DNA from: Sternotherus odoratus
Taxonomy: Eukaryota > Chordata > Testudines > Kinosternidae
Direction of reading: 5' to 3'
DNA length: 64,000 nucleotides
Assembly: GCA_032164245.1 (NCBI GenBank)
Contig: JAVMKO010000001.1
Coordinates: 287,067,041 to 287,131,040 of the forward strand
A program made the translations under genes and the position numbers. The notes under the pieces were generated by a model. The model was not told the DNA's origin. It saw only the letters and a list, made by a program, of their open reading frames with translations, and searched no databases. Of the stretch, positions 21,455-32,981 are shown in pieces. The stretch's first letter is position 1. Each line of letters starts with the position of its first letter.

Positions 21455-21755
21455 TCAGGGCGGGTCTACACTTAAAACTTAGGTCAACATAGCTAAAGTG
21501 CTGCGGGGTCATGAAAAATACGTACTCCTGATCACCATAGCTATCTCGACCTGACTCCTGGTGTAGACCCAGCTAAGTCTATGGAAGAATGCTTCTATCA
21601 ACCTAACTCCCACTGGTAGGGGAGGAGGAGTTACTACAGCAATGGAAAAACCCTTTATGGCACTATAGGCTGCATCTACAGTATAGGGTTACAGTGGCAT
21701 AGGTACAGTACTGTAGCTATGCTACTATAGCACCCATAATGTAGACATGGCCTGA
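21455..21755. mobile_element. MITE with ctcagggc...gtctacac ends
   Basis: Left 'ctcagggcgggtctacac' pairs with right 'gtagacatggcctgag'. Internal words include 'gactcctggtgtagaccc' and 'tagctatgctactatagcac'. A different interior from the 15.7-kb type but the same gtctacac terminus. Non-coding, 300 bp. Confidence 0.75.
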
Positions 21756-21984
21756 GATGCACCCTCTCTGGTGTGATCTCACCTCTTCTGTGAAACCAAA
21801 GTGTGCCAGAATTTTAGGCTGGGCAGAGTCCCTTCTTACCTCTCTCTAGGAAGTTCTTCTTTGAAGTGGTGACTGTTGGCCCCTTCACACAGCACCACAT
21901 CCGCCTTTTAAGTACAGTCTCTGTCTCTTTGTGACTGGAATGGTCCACTCTTCTATTCATAGAGCTACACCAGAAAATTAGATC

Positions 21985-22230
21985 ATCCCAGCTACCTCAC
22001 ACCAGGGTAGGAAAAATCCACACTGCTGAATGACAGCATTAAGACAACCTGTGCGAACAGCAGTAGGTTGTTGGATAACCTAGCTACTGCCCCTTTGGAA
22101 GGTGGATTTACTACAGTGAGGAGAGAACCCCTCCCATCACTGCAGTGTCTACGCTGAAGCACTGCAGTGTGCTGCAGCTATGCTGCTCTAGTGTTTTAAA
22201 TGTAGATACAGCTGTACGTGCCCTTTGTTC
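21985..22230. mobile_element. Degraded MITE related to 21455-21755
   Basis: Shares the interior plan of the preceding MITE: 'gtggatttactacagtgagg', 'cactgcagtgtctacgctga', 'gctgcagctatgctgctcta' and 'aatgtagatacagct'. Termini are worn, so limits are approximate. Confidence 0.45.
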
Positions 22231-22368
22231 CTTGGGTGTGGACCAGCAGTTTAGAGATAATGAATGTCAATCCCTCCAAACTGCAGTCTTGATGTCTTCA
22301 GTGAGGTCTCAAGAGCACTTGTCCTAGGCAGGAAACTGTCAGGAATGCAATACATTAAACTGTGCATA

Positions 22369-22640
22369 GTCCTGGTCTACATGAGCGGGGAGGGTCGACC
22401 TAAGATATGCAACACATAGCTGAAGTCGATGCATCTTAGGTCAATTTACCTGCCGTCCTAATGGCGGCAGCAGTTGGCGGCAGGCTCTTCCGTCGACTCC
22501 ATCTTGCGCCTTTGGATGAGCTGGAGTTCCGGAGTCGACTTTGGGGACCAAATTATCGCGTCCTGATGAGATGTGATAAATCAAATCCCAATAGATTGAT
22601 CTCCACCCGTCGATCCAGTGGGTAGTGTAGACAAGGCCTG
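22369..22640. mobile_element. MITE with gtctaca ends and inner hairpin
   Basis: Left gtcctggtctacatgagcgg and right gtgtagacaaggcctg form the terminal repeat. Inside are 'cgactccatcttgcgcctt' and 'gatgagctggagttccggag', as in the 15.7-kb pair, and the remnant hairpin 'attatcgcgtcctgatgaga'. Same family and orientation as that pair. Confidence 0.8.
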
Positions 22641-23553
22641 AGGCAAGTTTAGACTTATGTTCAGCACATAATACAAAATGAAGTTAATAATTTGCTACAA
22701 ACATATCCCACTCTGTCACAAACACACTGTATTTTCTTTCTTGTTTCCACAACTGTCTGTTGTAAAGATTTGACACCATGTAATGTATATGTTTACCTTG
22801 CATGGATATATCCTATATACAAAAGTTATGCACAAGAATGAGTTAAGCAGAAAGATACTCAGGCAAGAAACAAACTGTACAGTGATATGATCAGCTTCTA
22901 TAAAGAACTACACCACAACTAATACATCATTTCTCCAAGGTCTAACTGCCTATACATTCACTTAACTTGTAGGACTGCTTGTAAAAGCACCATCTGGAGA
23001 TTCCTAATAATATCAGAGCTAGTGCTCAGAGAAGATAAATTTGTGAATACATTTTTGCCTTTTATTCAACTAGTTCCATATAGAGTTGAATAATATTCAC
23101 TGGGAATTTTTGACATTTTCACATCAAATAATTATTCCCTTTTCTTTTCTTACTTTACGAGCTCTGGTGACTCAAACTTTTCTCCACCAGCATGCAAAGA
23201 GAGGGAAAATATAGACAGTTTACAGATGATTGTAAATTAAAAAAAACAATATGGGTAAAACACAGGCTCGGCTGAAGTCAAAAGTAACACTTCCATTGAT
23301 TTCAATGGACTGGGATTTCACCCTGTAACTTTTTCAGACTTAAATCTATCACTAGTTTAATAATGAGAAATTGTATCAATAACTTCCCAGGTAGAGAATG
23401 CTGAAGTACATTCTTCAGTAACTTCTTTAGGCTAGAGTTGAGGAGCTGAAAACAAATCACAAATAATGAATAGATTTTTGTGCTTTCCTTTCCTCAAGAG
23501 TCTGTGCCAAAATCTCTTTTTCCCCACTCCCACTCTTTTTACAGTCTATAGAA

Positions 23554-24386
23554 CAGGGGTGGGCAAACTTTTTGGCCCGAGGGCCACATTGGGGTATGAA
23601 ATTGTGCATAGGGCTGGGTAGGGAAGGCCCCGCCCCCTATCTGACCGCCACCCACTTCCCGCCCCCTGACTGCCACCCTCAGAACCCCTGACCCATCCCC
23701 CCTTCCTTGTCCCCTGATGGCCCTCTCCAGAGACCCCCCAATCTAACTCCCCCCCCCCCCCCAGGGCCCAACCTCCTATCTAAGCCCACCACTCTTTGCT
23801 CCCTTACTGCCCCTCCCAAAACTCACCCACCCTAACCACCACCCCCGGGACCCCATCACCTAAGCTGCCCCCATTCTTGCTTATTGTGCTCGGCCAGGCG
23901 CTGCAGTTCCCCATGCTCCGCCAGGCACCCCGGGTGGGGAACATGTGGCCCCGCAGGATCCCACGCTCCACCCAACACCCCAGGCGGGGAGTGCGGTGCC
24001 ACGGTTCCCCGCGCTCTGCCGGGCACCCCAGGCGGGGAGAGCAGGGCCCCGCAGCTCCCCGCCCTCTGCCCGGCACCGTAGGTGGGGAGGGCAGGGCCCC
24101 GCAGCTCCCAACGCTCTGCCTGGCACCACGGACGGGAGCACAGGAACCAGCAGTGCCCTGCAGTCTTCCCGGCACCCCAGGTAGGGAACGTGGGGCTCCA
24201 CGGCTCTGCCCAGCACCTCTGGCGGGGAGCGCGGGCCCCACAGCTCCCCATGCTCGGCCGGTACCCGTCTGGCACCTGGGCTGGGAGCAGGGGGCCACTG
24301 ACACCGCTCCACTGGCCTTTCGGGTGCCGGATAAAAATGGCCAGTGGGCCACATGTGGCCCGCGGGCTGTAGCTTGCCCACCCCTG
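23554..24386. mobile_element. hAT-type element with inner 50-bp minisatellite
   Basis: Left end caggggtgggcaaact and right end agcttgcccacccctg are inverted repeats. Flanks ctatagaa (23546-23553) and ctattgaa (24387-24394) match at 7 of 8, a clear hAT target duplication. The middle (about 23890-24290) is about eight diverged copies of a 50-bp GC-rich unit with the words 'ctctgccgggcaccccaggc' and 'gggccccgcagctccc'. This array keeps long frames open on both strands (243 codons +, 201 codons -), but they contain no transposase motif and are not genes. 833 bp. Confidence 0.92.
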
Positions 24387-24394
24387 CTATTGAA

Positions 24395-27300
24395 CATTCC
24401 ACCCTTCAATAGCTACAGTTTGGGATCCCAAGAAACTGCAGTTCAGGTTTGTTACCTGGCTTATTTCAGTAGGTTTCAGTATGAAAATATTGGGGTCCTG
24501 ATTTTTGGCTCTCAATTCTCTATGTGACATCCATGGAATTACATTGGTATAAAACCAATGGGAGATCAGAATCCAGCCTATCATTTACTGTTCTGCTTTA
24601 AAGATTGCTGGAAAACATTTTAGGACTGTTCATAGAGGAATAAGCATGATAATATGTCACCTGTCTGTTAGTTAAACCTGAATGATTTGCAAAATTATAT
24701 AAAAAGCCAAGATACTGTGAACCAAATTTATTCCTGGCTTAATACTATTAGCATAATCAACAGAGTTAGGCCAGTGATGAATACAGTTCTTGTATGCTTG
24801 TTCTACAAACATGGATTGGGGGACATAGCAGCAGCTGGGGGACAGAATGCAGAGAGGTTAGAACTGGTTGTCAAACAGGCATACTCTTGTGTTTTCTTTT
24901 GTGCTGCTGGAAGATCTGTCATGGACTGTCTAAATCTGAAGTTACCAGAACCTCAGTACTCTGTGTTTGGACATTGTAACCGTGTGACTTTTATTTCCTG
25001 TTTGGACTTGGATGAAGAAAGCCCTGCTGTTTAGTTTGGATATGGGATATACTGTACTTGCTCTAAAAACTCTCTTGTCCAAATTCCTTTCCTGGTGCAT
25101 CCATTTGCTGCACTTTTTGACCCATCATAGTGAGATCTTGCATAGATGATAACCCTGTGTACAATATATAGCACAGCTAGTGAATTACAGATGGAATTGC
25201 ATTCTTGATTTTGAGCTTCCTCGCTCCTTTTGTTTTGGAGTTGGATTCAAACCAAAATCCTACATATGACCATGTAGGAAAGTTCAATCGCAGAGCCAAG
25301 CATTGCAGCTGCTAACTTCAGAACTGTTATGTTGTGTCTTTTCAAGAATGGTATTGGAGAATGTGCTCCCCTGTTTTTAGTCTTCATTGATTCCTGTTAC
25401 AGACCCAAATTTGCTAATTTCCCATCCAAACCTGTTTTCTTTCATCTTCCTTTTATTAATGGAATATTATTACCTCTGAAACTGTGAGACATGAACCTGA
25501 GAAGATAGTCAATGGTAAGAAAATTAATCTCACTACACTTTTAAGCTTCCTTTACTTCCACCCACCCCCACCTTGTACTCCCAGTTTCAGATCTTTTCCC
25601 CACATTTTAGTGTCAAGAGACTGAAGTACATTCACACATGATTACATTCTGCACATACAATGACAAAGTGAATGAACAACCTGTGTTCTGTGACATGCTA
25701 TAGGGCCTCAAACTCCTTTAGACTCAATATTTTGTCATTCGACCTATTAAGATATCATCATGTTTTCTTATTCTTAATTTTCATTCACTGTAACACTACG
25801 ATGACGCCTTTTAACATGGAGACATTTGTGTGGTAATCAACATTTTGTGTTGCATGCAAATTAAATGCTGAAGCTGACTAAGTTTGTAATGATATCAGCA
25901 AAACAGATTACAATTTTCTCTTCTTCCTTATTCAAAATTAATTCACAATTTTTGCATCAATTTGTGATTGGTTACATAAATAAAGTGATACTTTCTTTGT
26001 TCCTGATTGAATGATAGTAACTTGAACACTTTTCTGGTGTGAATACCCACAGGAAGCTGATTTGAAATTTCCTGTGAGGAATTCAGTGAGCTTAAAATTC
26101 ACTTTCCACAAGCAGTTGCACTAATGAAGCTCAGTTGCACAAATGTCCATGAACACCAAATATAAAAAGGGTATGAAAATGAAGTGAATTCATTTATAAC
26201 TCTGAATGAATGTTTGTGGAAATCTCTTTGCAGGATTTGCCTAATATTAGTGAAAATATTAGTTTCTGCACTAATAATGGCAAATATGCAGTAAAATACC
26301 CCCTCCCCCCAATAAGTCATCTCATATGGTGTAGATCCCAATGCAAACCTTAGCATCTTGCCTCTATATACCTAGGTATCCACCCACATACTCACCTATG
26401 GAAGGTACTCAGCAAACAAGGGCTCATGATGCTAAAAGTGAGAGTGTTTGTGGTATTTTACTGATGCCACATTTTCCATAAAACAATCTCTCTATAAAAT
26501 TAGAATCAGTGTAACGGGGATTGGAATTTGTACATTGCAAGGCACTCTAACATTATGGGATATTCATCATACTTGAAAATATTTGGAGTTTCACAATCTA
26601 AATTCAATACAAACCAAATCCTCCGCCCTTTGAAGTCAATGAAAATTTTGCCTGTGATGTCAGTGGCATCATACAATGGCTCTGTACATAGATTCCAGCA
26701 TATTTTAATTTCACAAATAATTAGTTTGAATTTAGTTACCTCCACTTTTTATTCCCAAATATACTGCCTTAAAAATTTACACACAAATCTTAAAAAGCAG
26801 CTTTAATATATTGGGCATAATCCTGCTTTCACTCGCACCTTTTGAACCAGGATAATTGAAGACAATGGGACTAATCATGTGCTACATACTGAAAATACTT
26901 GTTAAATAAGGCCCTTACCATGGTATAGGTGAGAAAAGAATCTGGCTAAACATACTTTGCTCTTTTTTTTAAAAAAAAATCTAAACTTTATGCTATCACA
27001 GCTGAACTGTGAAGAAACATTGGAGGTAAGTTTAAAAGTCCTCACATTCCAAAATCAAAATCAGCGTTTTCTGTTGAAAATGATGACAAGCTTCGACTAT
27101 GAAACCTCTCACATAAACTAGAGAGAGAAGTATGTGCCTTTAAAGGATTTTCTTGCAGGAAACTGAAGGCGGGGAAGGAAGGGGGTCTGGATGAGTGGAT
27201 GGTAAACAGGAACATTAGTAATGCTCGAGTACTTTACATGTTCTGTGAAAAACAGATTTTCCATACTAACCCTACAAATTCTATCTGATGTGCTTTCCTA

Positions 27301-27880
27301 CGCATTTGCATATCATCGTCAAATATAGAGTCTAGCAAGGTCATTTAAGAGTTATAGGCAGAACCTTTCCATTTTGTTAATCACTTACAGCTCTAATTTC
27401 ACACTACATCGGTTGTTTTTACTTTGGCTCAGGCAACCCACTACCATCCTCTTATAAATTTCTCACATTGCTAGACATCTGTTCCCTGTATGCTGGAAAC
27501 AATGGGGGGGATGAGGGGGAGTTTCCAAAAAGTCAGTTGCTTTATAGCAATCTCCAGTGATTAGCGAACACCCAGGTCTCTAATTCAGTGTCAGCCCATG
27601 GTGCCATTTGGAGAAGCCCCAGAGCTTCTCTGAATTGTGCCTGGCTGCCTATGGTCCCTAAATGGCCATTCTGATACTGAGGCTCACTGGAGCACAAGGA
27701 CATTCCAGCCACGTGGCTGAGATCCGCTACACTGGCTTTACATCCCTGGGGGTTCTCCCTTTTGCAATACAAGTGTCGTCCATGGTTCAATGAACTGAAG
27801 AAGGGCTGAGAATCTGTGCCATATATAGTCAAAATGAATTTTCACAGTAGACTGTTCTCTCCAGAAGAGGGGAGAGCAGT
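24395..27880. other. Unique AT-rich DNA, no gene recognised
   Basis: No exon, RNA gene or clear mobile element. Frames up to 115 codons (24687-25034) have no recognisable domain. Old 'gaagtcaatgaaaat'-type words occur near 26630. 27542-27832 has a 96-codon minus-strand frame without recognised domain. Confidence 0.5.
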
Positions 27881-27888
27881 CGCCCTTA

Positions 27889-28058
27889 GTGGAAGAGTTC
27901 AAGTATCTAGGGGTCTTGTTCATGAGTGATGGTAAGTGGGATCTGTGGTGGTGAAGCGGGAACTGAGTTCTCAGATGAAGTTCTCAGTTTACAGGTTGAT
28001 CTATGCCCCCATCTTCACCTATTGTCTCGAACGTTGGATAATGACTGAAAGGACGAGA
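27889..28058 (+). pseudogene. Non-CR1 LINE reverse transcriptase fragment
   Basis: The + strand gives VEEFKYLGVLFMSDGK and, after a frame change, ELSSQMKFSVYRLIYAP followed by IFTYCLERWIMTERTR. The order FKYLG, a long linker, then YR-IY-P-TY-E-W matches the region after the catalytic domain in several non-LTR retrotransposons outside CR1, where the family reads roughly FKYLGVLFTSDG ... SVYRSIYVPTLTYGHELWV. Only about 170 bp are left, with at least one frameshift, followed at once by a hAT end. I cannot say which clade. Confidence 0.6.
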
Positions 28059-28072
28059 TTGTGAATAAGTAA

Positions 28073-28278
28073 GAGTGGCAATGCCATGAACACCCCTCCC
28101 CCCTAAAATAAACCTGTGTTCCTCCCTCCCACAACTCTCTTTTGGATCAGAACCCAGAATTTGAGAAACACGGGTCTCCTCCCATGAAATATGTATAGCA
28201 CAGGGTAAAAGCACACAAAAGACCAGATTTCACAGTCCGTGGTACATTTTTCATGGCTGTGAATTCGGTAGGGCCCTA
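28073..28278. mobile_element. hAT-type element, right half only
   Basis: 'agtggcaatgccatgaacac', 'cttttggatcagaacccaga', 'aatatgtatagcacagggta' and the end 'gtgaattcggtagggcccta' parallel the right third of the element at 56413-57033. The left part is absent. Confidence 0.75.
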
Positions 28279-28549
28279 GCATTTAGCAAACAAATGGGCA
28301 TGGCTCCCTCATTTAGCCTGAATGAAAAGCAGATATCACACCCACCATCCCATCTGCAGTGGGGTTTGTGACTGCGTCTAGTTTAAAGATACACACCCTG
28401 GGAGCCACCCAATCTTTGGCATAACAATAACATCACACTGTCACAACAGTTTATAGAATAAAAGAGGGGAGAGCTGAAAAAGACATCATTAGGTTATGGA
28501 GTACATTTCCCCGCCAATGTCTGATTCTTTTTTGGAGGGGAATATTTCT

Positions 28550-28768
28550 TAGGCTACATCTACACTAGCAATTGAACGACAAAACTGTTGTCGTTCAGAC
28601 GTGTTTAAAAAAACCAAAAACCTGAAAGATGAATGCTGCTCATTGGGGGTGGAAATATTTTGTCGGCAAAAATGCTGATAAACAGCAGCTTCATTGCCTG
28701 GTTTTTTGTGATACAGCTGTGTTGGCACGGCTGTGTTGCTAAAAGCTGCATAGTGTAGACATGGCCTA
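28550..28768. mobile_element. MITE with taggc...tctacact ends
   Basis: Left taggctacatctacact pairs with right agtgtagacatggccta (13-14 of 17). Internal palindrome 'acgacaaaactgttgtcgt'. Non-coding, about 220 bp. Confidence 0.85.
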
Positions 28769-30406
28769 TGTGTTTAATTTAGAACAGGTTAAAAGGTCTC
28801 AGGCGATGGGGCTCCAATCACTTCCTTTTGGCCACCATTCCATTGCTCAATACCGCTCATTTTCAGGAATTTGCTGGTGTTTCTTTGTGCAGTTTTCCAT
28901 TCTTGTTTTCATCCCATATTTCCCAGTTATATCTCTGTGCAGCCTCGAAAACAGTGTCTGCACAATCCCTGGTGTAACATTCAAAGCCTTTGCAATGTGT
29001 AGATGGTTATATCTCCCCATGCCAAAGCATTTAAGCACCTGCCGAAGCCCATCCCTATTCGCAAAATAAAATTAAGCATGTGTTTAAATGTATTGCTCAT
29101 TTAGGGCCATAGTAGCCTTTTTACTGGGCCATATATAGTTAGCTCATTATATCTTTCCTCGTTCTATCTCTCCTTCAATAGCACTCTGGCAATTTTTGCT
29201 TCTCTTATCTGAGTTCCTTGCAGTGGACCGATGTTTTTCGGAAAATGTGGTGCCCTTGAAATCAATGCAATATTCCAAGTAGAATACACCTGAATGTCCT
29301 GCTTAACTGTTAATTATTTCCTTTTAATTACATTTTAGATATGCTTAAAAATCTGTAGTGATTTGCACTTCAGGAGTTAGAATATCTTTTATATATTACA
29401 CTGACGTTTTTCTTTAGGGAATGAGTAATATTTTACACCCACTGGTTTCCAATATGTATCAGCATCCCCTATGTTTCCTTGAGGGTCTTTCTGCCTAGAC
29501 TTCTCATCATCTATTTCACCTTTATCATTGTGGCAACTATCACATTTGGTTGGTCAAGGAACATTGCATGATTTGCTTCCTTTCCTTCCATCTCTCTAAG
29601 TATCTGTATGATTTGTCTGATGGATTATTTCAAAATGACCTTGTTAAATGTGAACGTATAAAGCAAGATATATTTATTGTGTGTGGCTTTGACCAGTCAG
29701 TCCTTTCATAGAATGGATAGTGTGTCAGAGAATGCACAGCACAAACTCAAACTGCCAAGGATTTTAATCTAGAAAAAAATCTGAATTTAAAAGGAGTGAA
29801 CAACTCGTCAATGACATTCATAGTACAAAATCTCACCCTCCCTGCTACCAGTTCTGATGCTAAGAATGGGTTGTTTGTTGATTTCCTTGGGCTTTGGCTA
29901 CAGTTCTTTGAGCCATTGCTAAAAGAAAGAGTTGGATAAAGAGAATGGATTAAATTCTCATCCTGAATTCAAGTGCCCATTAAACATGCAGCATTCAATC
30001 ATGAATTTAGCCCATGTATTTAGAGAAGCCTAAGGGCTGTTCTAACATATGTCTGCTGCCCAGTGTGGTATTTTAGATGTTGCTTGTAATTATTAGGACT
30101 GGGGGACTGTAGGACAGGAAACAGGAAGGAGGGGGGAGGAGTGGAGCCAAGCCGGAGTTAGAGCTACAGAGGGGTGCAGCAGCAGCTCTGTAAAGAGGTT
30201 TCACTGTTGTTAAATAAAGTCTGTTGAAGTTTGTTAGTACCTTGCCTGCTTAATACCACACCCAGACACTCTTTTATTTTGGTATCTGGGGATTTCCAGA
30301 ACATAAGGACAACGTAGCCGCCACTTCCGTGCCAGTGAGTGAGAAAGGAACTTCTTCAGTGGTTCTCTACCACCCAAAGAGTCTCCAGTGCTGAGGGGAA
30401 TATTTA
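28769..30406. other. Mostly unique DNA; possible LTR tail at 30100-30260
   Basis: No gene recognised. 28847-29038 carries a minus-strand frame reading KCFGMGRYNHLHIAKALNVT, which resembles the N-terminal helix-turn-helix of a Tc1-like transposase; too short to call. Around 30110-30260 a purine-rich stretch is followed by 'gttaaataaagtctgttgaa' with a polyadenylation-like aataaa, which could be the end of an old LTR; no terminal repeats seen. Confidence 0.4.
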
Positions 30407-31368
30407 GTGGTACCTCTACACAGCAATTGAACACCCTTAGCTGGCCCTGGTCAGCTGACTTCGACTTGTGAGGCTCGATCTGCAGCACTGTAGACATTAG
30501 AATAATAGAATCAATGACTATTAGGATTGGAAGAGACCACAGGAGGGCATCTAGTCCAACTCCCTGCTCAAAGCAGGACCAATCCCCAACTAAATCATCC
30601 CAGCCAGGGTTTTGTCAAACCAGGCCTTAAAAACATCTAAATGTGGAGATTCCACCACCTCCCTAGGTAACCCATTCCAATGCTTTGCGACCCTCCTAGA
30701 GAACTAGTATTTCCTGATATTCAAACTAGACCTCCACCACTGCAACTTGAGATCATTGCTCCTTGTTCTGTCATCTGCCACCACAACCTGAGCTCCATCC
30801 TCTTTGAAACCCCCTTCAGGTAGTTGAAGGGAGCTGCTGTATATCAAAACTCTCCTCATTCTTCTCTTCTGTAGACTAAATAACCCCAGTTCCCTCAGCC
30901 TCTCCTCATAAGTCATGTGTCCCAGCCCCCTTCTCATTTCCGTTGCCCTCTGCTGGACTCTCTCCAATTTGTCCACATTCCTTCTATGGTAGGGGGGACC
31001 AAAACTGGATGCAATACTCCAGGTGTGGCCTCACCAGTGCCAGATAGAGGGAAATAATCAATTCCCTTGAACTGCTGGAAGTGCTCCTACTAATACAGCC
31101 CAATATGCCCTTGGCCTTCTTGGCAACAAGGGCACACTGCTGACTCAACTTTTTGTCCACTGTATTCCCCAGGTCCTTTTCTACACAACTGCTGTTTAGC
31201 CAGTCAGTCCCCAGCCTGCAGTGGTGATTCGGCCTCTCATAACAGCCTGGGGTCCAGCCTGAGCCTAAATGTTTACAAAGTAATTTTTAGCCCTGTGAGC
31301 CCAAGTCAGCCGACCAGGGCCAGCTGAGACTATGCCCGGGTCTTTTATTGCAGCGTAGATGTACCCTG
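30407..31368. mobile_element. Foldback MITE split by a CR1 insertion
   Basis: Left end gtggtacctctacacagcaa and right end ttgcagcgtagatgtaccct are inverted repeats. The inner parts also pair across the break: 'agctggccctggtcagctga' on the left and 'agtcagccgaccagggccag' on the right. The MITE is cut by the CR1 at 30499-31233. Without it the element would be about 230 bp. Confidence 0.75.
30499..31233 (-). mobile_element. CR1 LINE 3' end inside a MITE
   Basis: Minus-strand CR1 from the end of ORF2 to its 3' terminus. The minus frame 30976-30704 reads DKLERVQQRATEMRRGLGHM, then YEERLRELGLFSLQKRRMRR, the conserved C-terminal part of CR1 ORF2. The terminus is near 30499 ('attagaataatagaatcaat' on the + strand). 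A short stretch beyond 30976 also matches CR1 ('ggcctcaccagtgccagata', 'cttggccttcttggcaacaa'). Confidence 0.88.
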
Positions 31369-32454
31369 AAGAGGCAATTTAGGCAGCTTTAGAACACAAG
31401 AGGATACAAAGTGCCAGAGATCTGGGTCCAGCTGTGTATTATGTAGAGATAGCTCCCAGTCATAACATTAACATCCACATAGAACACTCTGAGTTGTGGA
31501 GGGCTTTAGTCTGACCCATTATGAAGATGGGAAACATATGTAAAAATTCAGGTTCAGATGTGGATTCCCAATCCCAATCCCCAAAACTTTGAAGTGATGG
31601 GAACATCATCTGGTCCATCTCTTGTATTTATTCTTAACATGGTTCAATTTGCTGTCATACCGTCAAATGGCAAAATATTGTTTCTTCATCCTTAGCCCCA
31701 TTTTCCTTTTGTCTCCAACTCTGCTTTTCATTTTATTCTTGGCATGTCTATTAATTTCCCTGAGTCCTCCTCAGTTTAAGGATTGCTGAGCATTTCTGAC
31801 ATCATTTTTTTAAAAGTGATTTTTTTTCTCACTATAAAACAAACAAAATTATTTTCTCCCTTGAGCAAAAGAGGGAGGGCTACAATAACAGAACTTGGAA
31901 CATTAAGCAATAAGACAAGAACTCCAAAGCTGGGCAGAAAGGGACGTTACGAGAGGATTAACAGACACTTGAGACAGAAAGAAAGCAGAGCACTGAAAAG
32001 AAATTTACACACGTTAATAATACAGAGGGTAGCAAGGTTAAGACACCAGTCTGAGGTGAAATTCTGCATTTCAGACAAATTTATCCTAAAAATAATAAGA
32101 GTAAGACACCAAAAATATTTCACTGCCCTTTGTCAGCCATTCCATTATACTTTCTTGAAAAAAAATATTATTGTTTCACATTAGGGTCATAAAATTTCAA
32201 AAATGATGGATGCTTTGGCGTTATAATTACAGGGAGAGGGCTAGGGCAGGGGCACTCTACAGGGAAAGCAAACTTGCATTTTTCTCTCATTTGTTTCCAA
32301 TCCCTTGAGCCAAAGGTTGGGTTTAAATCAAGTTAATACAGAAATTAAAATGAAGGGAATTGTTAGAATGGAGAAAACATGGGCTCCCTAAGGGTGGTCT
32401 CACTAACGTCCTTATTGTCTTCAAGAATGCTCTGATCTGGTAGAAAATAAAGCC
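31369..32454. other. Unique-looking DNA, no gene
   Basis: No repeat ends or gene recognised. The 133-codon + frame 31783-32184 is lysine- and arginine-rich because the DNA is A-rich; it shows no known domain and I do not call it a gene. Confidence 0.5.
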
Positions 32455-32735
32455 AGATGTACATGCTGTTTTTGTACTGATTTAACTATTTCAAGGTGTG
32501 ATTTTTCACTGAGGTAGTTAAATCATACAACCCCTGGTGTGGACACAGTTATATTGGTATAGATATGTCTTACATCAGTATAACTATTCCTGTAAACTTA
32601 GCAGAATAAACTTCACCCCTACATCTTTCTAGCAGAATAACTACATCCATTCTAGTGGCTATACTTTTTTTAACCATACCATCTTATATCTGTTATATTG
32701 CTGTATAAATATTGTGTTTGGACAAGTCCTAATTC
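32455..32735. mobile_element. Degraded MITE of ggtgtggacacag type
   Basis: Words 'cccctggtgtggacacagtt', 'atattggtatagatatgtct', 'atatctgttatattgctgta' and the right part 'tgtttggacaagtcctaa' follow a turtle MITE with alternating ttataccggtata words. Termini are worn. Confidence 0.5.
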
Positions 32736-32773
32736 ATTTTAGCCAAGACCTCAAATTCATAAATGTGATATTC

Positions 32774-32778
<5 letters not shown>

Positions 32779-32822
<44 letters not shown>
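32779..32822. repeat. (CT)22 microsatellite
   Basis: Forty-four uninterrupted bases of ct dinucleotide, preceded by 'ttcatttc' and followed by 'gtcttgatg'. An uninterrupted array of this length is likely length-polymorphic. Confidence 0.98.
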
Positions 32823-32826
<4 letters not shown>

Positions 32827-32981
32827 TGATGACTTTTTGTTATATAAATTTTTGGGGGGCAAATATTGTAAAAGAGAAAGTGATCTCTAGCATATCATTG
32901 AGAATCCAGTCCTGCAATCACTTACACACATTAGAAATTTAAGTTTTCTGAATAGTTCTACTGATCGTGCATTTTAAATTA

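Noticed and set aside
23796..24527. 243-codon + frame and opposing 201-codon frame
   Set aside because: Open only because the 50-bp tandem unit lacks stop codons; inside a defined hAT-type element with target duplication.
30110..30260. 3' exon end with aataaa
   Set aside because: A single polyadenylation-like hexamer in purine-rich DNA; no exon frame. More likely the tail of an old LTR, and even that is unproven.
31783..32184. 133-codon + frame, lysine- and arginine-rich
   Set aside because: Composition follows the A-rich DNA; no domain, no splice sites I could support.
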